NCBI GenBank assembly: GCA_036510515.1
Contig: DATCDS010000078.1
Coordinates: forward strand, 1 to 5,680
Reading direction: 5' to 3'
Length of the DNA stretch: 5,680 nucleotides
Source of the DNA: JALYSX01 sp036510515
Lineage (GTDB): Bacteria > Vulcanimicrobiota > Vulcanimicrobiia > Vulcanimicrobiales > Vulcanimicrobiaceae
The notes beneath the pieces were generated by a model. The model was not told the origin of the DNA. It did not search any database and saw only the letters and a program-made list of their open reading frames with translations. Of the stretch, positions 1 to 4,873 are shown piece after piece. The position numbers and the translations under genes are program-made. Numbering within the stretch: position 1 is the first letter of the stretch; each line of letters opens with the position of its first letter.

Positions 1-106
1 CCGAGCCGTAATCCTGAACGCCGACGACGCCGTTGCTGCAGCCGCCGCCTTCGGCGCCGAGGCCGAGCAGCAGAACCAATCCGAGGATACCGATCCGTAG
101 TCGCAT
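1..106 (-). CDS. Start of a divergent secreted or lipoprotein-like protein (partial)
   Basis: Reading leftwards from an ATG at 106-104 there are 35 open codons before the window edge. The product begins with MRLRIG, a basic N-terminus. A hydrophobic run rich in Leu, Gly, Ile and Val follows to about residue 18, then AEGGGC with Cys23. This is the layout of a Sec signal peptide. The Gly-Gly-Gly-Cys could be a loose lipobox, but residue -3 is Gly rather than the usual Leu/Val/Ile, so lipidation is uncertain. A TACAAT box lies nine bases upstream of the ATG and there is no Shine-Dalgarno sequence, which would suit a leaderless mRNA. The rest of the protein is outside the window and the family is unknown. 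The same bases also read open on the + strand (2-100, ending TAG, Ala-rich with an acidic tail). I judge that the weaker reading, but it cannot be excluded. Confidence 0.5.
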   Translation of the reverse strand, partial: MRLRIGILGLVLLLGLGAEGGGCSNGVVGVQDYGS

Positions 107-115
107 GACACGATT

Positions 116-121
116 ATTGTA
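116..121 (-). promoter_or_regulatory. Candidate -10 box (TACAAT) for the divergent gene
   Basis: On the minus strand this reads TACAAT, one mismatch from the bacterial -10 consensus TATAAT. It lies in the only AT-rich patch of the window (about 113-122). It ends nine bases before the ATG at 106, so a transcript starting at normal distance would have almost no 5' leader. No convincing -35 hexamer is seen 16-18 bases further upstream. Confidence 0.3.
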
Positions 122-125
122 CCAT

Positions 126-146
126 CGCAGGCAGGCGGCTCCTGCG
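126..146. repeat. Short inverted repeat in the divergent intergenic region
   Basis: CGCAGG at 126-131 and CCTGCG at 141-146 form a perfect 6+6 dyad separated by nine bases. A second register, GCAGG at 131-135 with CCTGC at 141-145, is also possible. The dyad lies between the divergent gene and nuoA, just upstream of the TACAAT box on the minus strand. It could be an operator half-site pair or a small hairpin. It has no T-run and so does not look like a terminator. In GC-rich DNA a dyad of this size can occur by chance. Confidence 0.25.
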
Positions 147-192
147 CGAGCCCCCAGGTAATTCGTCTGAGGTGTAAAACTTCATCGGCGCC

Positions 193-546
193 ATGAGTCC
201 GTATTTTCCGGTGGGGATCTTCCTGATCGTCGCGTTTGCGGCGGCATTGCTTTTCAGCGTATTGCCCGGGTTGCTCGGGCGGTCCAAGCCCAATCCGCAA
301 AAAAACGACGCGTACGAATGTGGCGTCGAGCCCACGTCGGCCGTCACCGGCCGTTTTCCGGTGCGATTTTATCTGACCGCGATGCTGTTCGTGATCTTCG
401 ACGTCGAGGCCGCGTCGTTCTACCCGTGGGCCGTGCAGATGCACGCGCTGCGCGTCTTTGGATTGCTCGAGATGGTGGCGTTCGTCATCGTGCTGGCGAT
501 CGGCTACGCGTACGTATGGAAGAAGGGCGGCTTCGCGTGGAGGTGA
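193..546 (+). CDS. nuoA: NADH-quinone oxidoreductase subunit A (NuoA)
   Basis: A 117-residue membrane subunit of complex I (ND3/Nqo7 family), at the family's usual length. It sits where the peripheral arm meets the membrane arm. Three hydrophobic segments are visible at about residues 8-28, 60-80 and 88-108. The loop after the first holds YECGVEP (41-47), whose Cys43 matches the conserved ND3-loop cysteine. The second segment follows RFPVRFY and contains FDVEAASFYPWAV with the conserved acidic pair Asp70 and Glu72. Glu93 lies in the third. The ATG at 193 is the first possible start, because an in-frame TAA is at 175-177. No good Shine-Dalgarno precedes it: GAGGTG at 169-174 is 18 bases away, too far to serve. 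It heads the operon, and the last bases of the gene overlap the start of nuoB. Confidence 0.96.
   Translation: MSPYFPVGIFLIVAFAAALLFSVLPGLLGRSKPNPQKNDAYECGVEPTSAVTGRFPVRFYLTAMLFVIFDVEAASFYPWAVQMHALRVFGLLEMVAFVIVLAIGYAYVWKKGGFAWR
539..546 (+). promoter_or_regulatory. Perfect 8-base Shine-Dalgarno match at the nuoA/nuoB junction
   Basis: GGAGGTGA covers the end of nuoA, including its TGA stop, and overlaps the GTG at 543 proposed as the nuoB start. It matches the full core of the canonical ribosome-binding sequence. It cannot serve GTG 543 because they overlap, and the next in-frame near-start, TTG at 561, is 14 bases downstream, longer than usual. It may hold the terminating ribosome for re-initiation on nuoB, or it may be chance. 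Confidence 0.35.
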
Positions 547-1016
547 GCCCCGGCCATTTTTTGCTGGCACAACTCGACGACGTCGCGCGCTGGGCACAAA
601 GCAACGCGGTGTGGCCGTTGACGATGGGTCTGGCGTGCTGCGCGATCGAGATGATGACCGTCACATCGTCGGAGTACGACATCGCGCGTCTGGGCTCCGA
701 AGTCTTTCGCGCGTCGCCGCGCCAAGCCGATCTGATGATCGTTTCGGGACGCGTCGCGCAGAAGATGGCCCCGGTGGTCAAGCGCCTCTACGATCAAATG
801 GCCGATCCGAAATGGGTGATCTCGATGGGCGCCTGTGCGTCGAGCGGCGGCGTCTTCGATAACTACGCGATCGTGCAAGGCGTAGATACGGTCATTCCCG
901 TCGACGTGTACGTACCGGGCTGTCCGCCGACGCCCGATGGGCTGCTCTACGCGGTGAACTTGATCCAGCAGCAGATTCGCGAAGGCGGTCGCGGCGGAAT
1001 CTTGGCGCGGTCGTAG
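543..1016 (+). CDS. nuoB: NADH-quinone oxidoreductase subunit B (NuoB), N2 cluster subunit
   Basis: A 157-residue subunit (PSST/Nqo6 family) that holds N2, the [4Fe-4S] cluster that reduces quinone at the interface with NuoD. The ligands are all present: twin Cys32-Cys33 in GLACCAIEMM, Cys98 in SMGACASSGG and Cys127 in VPGCPPTP. EVFRASPRQADLM and DPKWVISMG are family hallmarks. Thr130 stands where many bacteria have Arg (CPPRPE); mitochondrial PSST also has Thr there. The start is uncertain. GTG 543 gives the GTGA overlap with the nuoA stop that matches the style of the other junctions. GTG 537 has AGAAGGG at 521-527 nine bases upstream, a better Shine-Dalgarno spacing. ATG 516 adds nine residues and would give a more typical N-terminal length but has no Shine-Dalgarno. 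The reading frame is also open upstream to 318, inside nuoA; that part is a shadow. Confidence 0.95.
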   Translation: MSPGHFLLAQLDDVARWAQSNAVWPLTMGLACCAIEMMTVTSSEYDIARLGSEVFRASPRQADLMIVSGRVAQKMAPVVKRLYDQMADPKWVISMGACASSGGVFDNYAIVQGVDTVIPVDVYVPGCPPTPDGLLYAVNLIQQQIREGGRGGILARS

Positions 1017-1615
1017 TGCCCAGCACCCAAACGCCGCCGATTGCCGGCCTGGCCGTCGATCCTCCCAGCCTGCGTCCGCCGATCGACGACGCGACGATCG
1101 AGCGCGTAAGCCCCGATGCGTTGCGCGCGCGCCTGGAGGCCGCGAAGGCCGACGGATACACGATGCTGCTGGATTTGGGCGCCGCGGACTATCCGCAGCG
1201 CACGCCGCGGTTCGACGTCGTCTATCATCTCTTGCGGTTATCGACCGAAAGCACGAACGGAAAGCCGATCGCGACGCCCGCGCGGCTACGGGTACTGTGC
1301 GGTATAGAACTCGAATCCGCGCACGTGCCGACGGTGACCGATCTCTGGAAGTCGGCCGATTGGGCCGAGCGCGAAGTCTACGATCTCTTCGGCCTGATCT
1401 TCGACGGGCACCCGGATCTCCGCCGTATTCAAATGCCTAACGAGTGGGAAGGCTATCCGCTGCGAAAAGACTATCCGTTGCGCGGCCCGGCGCGCGAGAA
1501 GTCGCCGCGTCCGCCGTTCGCGCTTAAATCCAACGTGCAGGCCGGTACGCCGCCGACGGGACGGACGCTCGAAGCGCTCCAAGAACAGATCAAGCGCGCG
1601 CGAGGCGAGCAATGA
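1016..1615 (+). CDS. nuoC: NADH-quinone oxidoreductase subunit C (NuoC), 30 kDa type
   Basis: A 199-residue hydrophilic subunit (30 kDa/Nqo5 family) without cofactors, which packs on NuoD in the peripheral arm. The hallmark is the stretch from Trp111 to Leu155: ADWAEREVYDLFG with Glu118-Arg119-Glu120, then FDGHPDLRRI and EGYPLRKDYPL. The N-terminal domain covers about residues 28-75, including YTMLLDLGAADYP. Residues 1-26 are Pro-rich and variable, and the tail from about 157 is basic and probably unstructured. The GTG start overlaps the nuoB TAG by one base (TAGTG). The next in-frame ATG is codon 50, inside the folded domain, so GTG is needed even though no clear Shine-Dalgarno is visible. 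Initiation probably depends on ribosomes arriving from nuoB. It is not fused to nuoD, unlike the E. coli nuoC. Confidence 0.95.
   Translation: MPSTQTPPIAGLAVDPPSLRPPIDDATIERVSPDALRARLEAAKADGYTMLLDLGAADYPQRTPRFDVVYHLLRLSTESTNGKPIATPARLRVLCGIELESAHVPTVTDLWKSADWAEREVYDLFGLIFDGHPDLRRIQMPNEWEGYPLRKDYPLRGPAREKSPRPPFALKSNVQAGTPPTGRTLEALQEQIKRARGEQ
1602..1605 (+). promoter_or_regulatory. Shine-Dalgarno sequence of nuoD
   Basis: GAGG ends six bases before the ATG at 1612 and lies inside the last codons of nuoC. It supports that start, which overlaps the nuoC stop as ATGA. Confidence 0.55.
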
Positions 1616-2832
1616 GTCTTTCCCCCACGCCGCTCACGCCCGAGATCGTTTCGCAGGAGGGCAACTCGATCGTCCTCTCGATGGGTCCGCAACATCCGTC
1701 GACGCACGGCGTCCTGCAGATCATGCTCGAGATCGATGGCGAGACGGTCGTCAAGGCCGAGCCCGAGATCGGCTATCTGCACACCGGCATCGAAAAGACC
1801 GCCGAGAACCTGTTTTGGTCGCAGGCGCAAACGGTCATCGAGCGCATGGACTATCTGGCGCCCTCGAGCAACGCGCTGTGCTACGTGCTGGCGGTCGAGA
1901 AATTGCTCGAGCTCACGGATCGCATTCCGGTTCGCGCGTCTCGCATTCGCGTGCTGACCGCCGAGCTGACCCGGATCGCCTCGCACTGCGTTTGGCTGGG
2001 GACTCACGGCATCGACCTGGGCGCGATGTCGGCGTTCTTTTACGCCTTCGATCTGCGCGAGAACATTTTGGACTTGCAAGAGGCCAGCGGCGGCGCGCGC
2101 ATGCATCCGAATTACATGCGGGTGGGCGGTCTCAACGGCGATCTGCCCGATGGGTTCTTGGTCAAGCTCGACGCGCTGATCGAGAAATTCCCTGGGCGCA
2201 TGAAGGATCTGCGCGGGCTGCTGCAAGCCAATCCGATCTTTCAGGACCGCACGATCGATGTTGGTATCCTCGACGTCGAGGACGCTCTTCAATGGAGCGT
2301 CACCGGTCCGCCGCTGCGCGCCAGCGGCATCGCCTACGACGTACGCCGCGCCTTTCCGTACTGCGGCTACGAGCAGTACGAGTTCGACATTCCCACGCGC
2401 ACCGAAGGCGACGCGTACGCGCGCTTTGTGGTTCGGTTGGACGAGATGGACGAGTCGATGCGGATCGTCCGGCAGGTTCGCAAACAGCTCGACGAACCCG
2501 GCCCGATCATGATCGATGATACCAAGGTAGCAGCGCCGCCCAAAGAGACGATCGCCCTTTCAATGGAAGCGCTGATCCACCACTTTAAGATCGTCAGCGA
2601 GGGCTTCCGCGTTCCGCCCGGCGACGTCTATCAGGCCGTCGAGGGGCCGCGCGGCGAACTGGGCTACTACGTCGTCAGCGATGGCGGGAATCGCCCCTAC
2701 CGTATCCGCACGCGCCCGCCGTCGCTCTACAACCTGCAAGCGCTCAAGGGGATGGCACCGGGCAATCTGATCGCAGACTTGGTGGTGATGATCGGTTCGT
2801 TGGATCCGGTCTTCGGCGAGGTGGATCGCTGA
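1612..2832 (+). CDS. nuoD: NADH-quinone oxidoreductase subunit D (NuoD), 49 kDa type
   Basis: A 406-residue subunit (49 kDa/Nqo4, related to the large subunit of NiFe hydrogenases) that forms the quinone-binding cavity with NuoB. The N-terminal motif GPQHPSTHGV (25-34) is intact. His32 and Tyr81 (in ERMDYLAP) match by alignment and spacing the quinone-binding His59/Tyr108 pair of the bovine subunit. GYLHTGIEK at 54-62 is the family signature. The C-terminus ends in DPVFGEVDR, the usual ending of this family, so the gene is complete and full length. The ATG overlaps the nuoC stop by four bases. The GAGGTG that codes part of the terminal GEVDR also serves as the Shine-Dalgarno of nuoE. Nothing suggests damage or transfer. 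Confidence 0.97.
   Translation: MSLSPTPLTPEIVSQEGNSIVLSMGPQHPSTHGVLQIMLEIDGETVVKAEPEIGYLHTGIEKTAENLFWSQAQTVIERMDYLAPSSNALCYVLAVEKLLELTDRIPVRASRIRVLTAELTRIASHCVWLGTHGIDLGAMSAFFYAFDLRENILDLQEASGGARMHPNYMRVGGLNGDLPDGFLVKLDALIEKFPGRMKDLRGLLQANPIFQDRTIDVGILDVEDALQWSVTGPPLRASGIAYDVRRAFPYCGYEQYEFDIPTRTEGDAYARFVVRLDEMDESMRIVRQVRKQLDEPGPIMIDDTKVAAPPKETIALSMEALIHHFKIVSEGFRVPPGDVYQAVEGPRGELGYYVVSDGGNRPYRIRTRPPSLYNLQALKGMAPGNLIADLVVMIGSLDPVFGEVDR
2818..2823 (+). promoter_or_regulatory. Shine-Dalgarno sequence of nuoE
   Basis: GAGGTG ends eight bases before the ATG at 2832. It lies within the codons for the conserved C-terminal GEVDR of NuoD, so the same bases serve both protein sequence and initiation. 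It supports the nuoE start. Confidence 0.6.
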
Positions 2833-3608
2833 TGGAGACGCTTTCGGCGACGCGGCGCGAGGCCGACTTCCCCGCGCTGCTCGACCGGCTGAAGCCGGAA
2901 TGCGAACGCATCATCGCGCAGTACGAAGATCGCCGTTCCGCGCTCTTGCCGATCATGCACCTGTTTCAGGAACACGAGGGCTTCGCGAGCCCCGAGGCGA
3001 TGCGCGCGTGCGCCGCGATGTTGGACGTCACGCCGGCGGTCGTCGAATCGACGGTTTCCTTCTACACGCTGTTCTACCGGCGCCCCGTCGGCAAGTACGT
3101 CGTGCAAGTCTGTCGCGGTCTAGCGTGTTCGATCAACGGTGCCGACGAGATCATGGCGCATTTTCGGGAGCGCTTGGGGGTGAAGACCTTGGAAACGACG
3201 CCCGACGGCCTGTTCTCCTACGAAGAGGTCGAGTGTTTGGCCGCTTGCGACCGGCCGACGTGCGCGCAAGTGAATCTGGAGTTCGTCTACGACCTGACGC
3301 CGCAAAGCGTCGACGATCTGCTGGCCGCGATTCGGGGCGGCACCTACGCCGTCGCGCCGATGGCGCAAACGCAAGAACCGCCGCGGACGTGGAGCGTGCG
3401 CCAGGACGGCGAGGTGTCGACCGGCCGTAAGACCGAGGGCGCCACGGACGTGAGCCATCCCAACAACGCCGGCGGATTGGGCGATGCCACCGGCGTGATC
3501 ATGCTCGACCGCATCGTCCTGCGCGACGCCGAGTTTCGCGGACGCACCAAGGAGCGCGTCGTGACCGAGCCGCCGGGAACGATGCGCGAACTGGAGGACG
3601 CTCGCTGA
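2832..3608 (+). CDS. nuoE: NADH-quinone oxidoreductase subunit E (NuoE), 24 kDa type, with long C-terminal extension
   Basis: A 258-residue subunit (24 kDa/Nqo2 family) of the NADH-oxidising module, carrying the [2Fe-2S] cluster N1a. Residues 13-82 form the helical N-terminal domain, with LLPIMHLFQEHEGF and SFYTLFYRRPVGKY. Residues 88-168 are the thioredoxin-like domain. The ligands are Cys94 and Cys99 (C-x4-C) and Cys135 and Cys139 (C-x3-C). The second motif reads CLAACDRPTC where the family usually has CLGxC with Ala-Pro shortly after; Cys144 is an additional cysteine. From about residue 169 an extension of about 90 residues follows, rich in Gly, Pro, Thr and charged residues, with one more hydrophobic stretch at 222-231 (VIMLDRIVLR). 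The E. coli protein is about 166 residues, so this tail is extra. Its function is unknown. The ATG overlaps the nuoD stop by one base (TGATG). Confidence 0.95.
   Translation: METLSATRREADFPALLDRLKPECERIIAQYEDRRSALLPIMHLFQEHEGFASPEAMRACAAMLDVTPAVVESTVSFYTLFYRRPVGKYVVQVCRGLACSINGADEIMAHFRERLGVKTLETTPDGLFSYEEVECLAACDRPTCAQVNLEFVYDLTPQSVDDLLAAIRGGTYAVAPMAQTQEPPRTWSVRQDGEVSTGRKTEGATDVSHPNNAGGLGDATGVIMLDRIVLRDAEFRGRTKERVVTEPPGTMRELEDAR
3593..3597 (+). promoter_or_regulatory. Shine-Dalgarno sequence of nuoF
   Basis: GGAGG ends ten bases before the ATG at 3608 and lies in the last codons of nuoE (Leu-Glu-Asp). It supports this nuoF start, and it means that loss of the nuoE tail would also remove the nuoF initiation signal. 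Confidence 0.6.
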
Positions 3609-4873
3609 TGGCCGGCGTCGTTACCAAAGTGTTGACCGCCGGCATCGGCGAGGCCGATTTGCGCGACATCGACGTCTATCGTAAGCGGGGCGGCTACAAG
3701 CAGTGGGAGCGCGCGGTGCGCGAGCTCAAACCCGCCGACGTGCTGGCGTTGGCCGATAAATCGGGGTTGCGCGGCCGCGGCGGCGCGGGTTTTCCGACCG
3801 GCAAGAAGTGGTCGTTTCTTCCCGCGGGCGACAAACCGCGCTACCTGGTCTGCAACTGCGACGAAGCCGAACCCGGTACGTTCAAAGACCACATGCTGCT
3901 CGAAGAGACGCCGCATCTGGTGCTCGAGGGCATGCTGTTGGGCGCGTATGGAATCGGCGCGCACCACGCGTTCATCTACATCCGCGGCGAATTCAAGCGC
4001 GGCTACGCGATCTTCATGGACGCCTTAGCGTCCGCGCGCAAGGCCGGCTACGTCGGCGAGAACATTTTCGGCAGCGGTTACGATCTCGAGGTGACCGTGC
4101 ATCGCGGCGCCGGCGCGTACATCTGCGGCGAAGAGACCGGGTTGCTCAACTCGCTGGAAGGAAAGCGCGGCGAACCGCGGCTCAAGCCCCCCTTTCCGGC
4201 CATCGCCGGATTGTACGGCATGCCGACCGTGGTCAACAACGTCGAAACGCTGGCGTATTTGGTGCCGATCCTCGAAAAAGGCGCCGACTGGTTTGCCGCC
4301 GTCGGAACCGAGCGCAGCAAGGGCTATAAGATCGTCTCGGTCTCGGGTCACGTTCGAAAGCCGGGCAACTACGAGGTCGCGTTGGGAACGACCGTTTGCG
4401 ACATCATCGATTTAGCGGGCGGATTGCGTCCGGGCCGCACGTTCATGGCCGTTCAACCCGGCGGCGGCTCGTCGGCATGTATCTTCGAAGAGCATCTCGA
4501 CTTGCCGTACGACTACGAAAACATGACCAAGGCCGGTTCGATGCTGGGTTCGGGCGCGTTCGTCGTCTTCGACGACACGACCGACTTCGTCAAGGCCGCC
4601 CACAATCTCGTGCGGTTCTTCGCCCACGAATCGTGCGGCCAATGTACGCCCTGCCGCGAAGGCGGTCACTGGCTCGAAGTCGTGCTCGAGCGCTTCGTCC
4701 GCGGGCGCGGCCTGATGTCGGATCTCGAGATGATGCATCGCGTCAGCAGCACGATCACCGGTTTGAACCTCTGCGCGCTGGGCGATTCGATCGAACCCTT
4801 CCTCAAATCCGTCCTCGTGCGCTTTCCCGGCCAATTCGAAGCCCGCGCCCTCCGAGAAGGCGTACCCGCGTGA
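3608..4873 (+). CDS. nuoF: NADH-quinone oxidoreductase subunit F (NuoF), NADH- and FMN-binding
   Basis: A 421-residue subunit (51 kDa/Nqo1 family) that oxidises NADH, passes electrons through FMN and holds the [4Fe-4S] cluster N3. The glycine-rich nucleotide site GRGGAGFPTG is at 56-65. The FMN-site segment reads CNCDEAEPGTFKD (82-94), with Cys84 where E. coli and Thermus have Ala (NADE). GAGAYICGEET, the first family signature, ends near 177 and is followed by Gly178 where Ala is usual. The second signature, ESCGQCTPCREG, gives Cys343, Cys346 and Cys349, and Cys389 in LCALGDS is the fourth N3 ligand. Length and the motif order (glycine-rich nucleotide site, FMN segment, C-terminal N3 domain) match Thermus Nqo1. 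The ATG overlaps the nuoE stop by one base (TGATG). The gene looks complete and functional. Confidence 0.97.
   Translation: MAGVVTKVLTAGIGEADLRDIDVYRKRGGYKQWERAVRELKPADVLALADKSGLRGRGGAGFPTGKKWSFLPAGDKPRYLVCNCDEAEPGTFKDHMLLEETPHLVLEGMLLGAYGIGAHHAFIYIRGEFKRGYAIFMDALASARKAGYVGENIFGSGYDLEVTVHRGAGAYICGEETGLLNSLEGKRGEPRLKPPFPAIAGLYGMPTVVNNVETLAYLVPILEKGADWFAAVGTERSKGYKIVSVSGHVRKPGNYEVALGTTVCDIIDLAGGLRPGRTFMAVQPGGGSSACIFEEHLDLPYDYENMTKAGSMLGSGAFVVFDDTTDFVKAAHNLVRFFAHESCGQCTPCREGGHWLEVVLERFVRGRGLMSDLEMMHRVSSTITGLNLCALGDSIEPFLKSVLVRFPGQFEARALREGVPA
4854..4860 (+). promoter_or_regulatory. Shine-Dalgarno sequence of nuoG
   Basis: GAGAAGG ends nine bases before the GTG at 4870 and supports that non-ATG start. 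A nearly identical AGAAGGG precedes GTG 537 in front of nuoB, which is relevant to the uncertain nuoB start. Confidence 0.5.

Noticed and set aside
2..100. + strand C-terminal fragment ending in TAG at 98-100
   Set aside because: It reads as an Ala-rich stretch with an acidic tail and is about as GC-rich at third positions as the minus-strand reading, so composition does not decide. The minus-strand ATG with basic N-terminus, hydrophobic core and nearby TACAAT is the more specific pattern. Sequence to the left would settle it.
126..146. Dyad as a rho-independent terminator
   Set aside because: The stem is only six base pairs and no T-run follows on either strand.
318..542. Upstream extension of the nuoB frame within nuoA
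   Set aside because: The frame is open but Arg-rich and overlaps nearly two thirds of nuoA. NuoB homologues begin near the chosen start.
1471..2292. Long open frame (273 codons) on the minus strand opposite nuoC/nuoD
   Set aside because: It lies antisense to the strongly conserved nuoD, its product is rich in Arg, Gln, His and Asp with no recognisable domain, and such mirror frames are expected in GC-rich coding DNA.
1815..2519. Alternative + strand frame (234 codons) inside nuoD
   Set aside because: The product is Arg/Ala-rich in the style of an out-of-frame GC-rich translation. The nuoD frame carries all the family motifs over the same bases.
3344..3967. Minus-strand open frame (207 codons) opposite the nuoE tail and nuoF start
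   Set aside because: I considered it because the NuoE tail is less conserved, but the frame also runs under the nuoF FMN-binding region and has no motif of its own.
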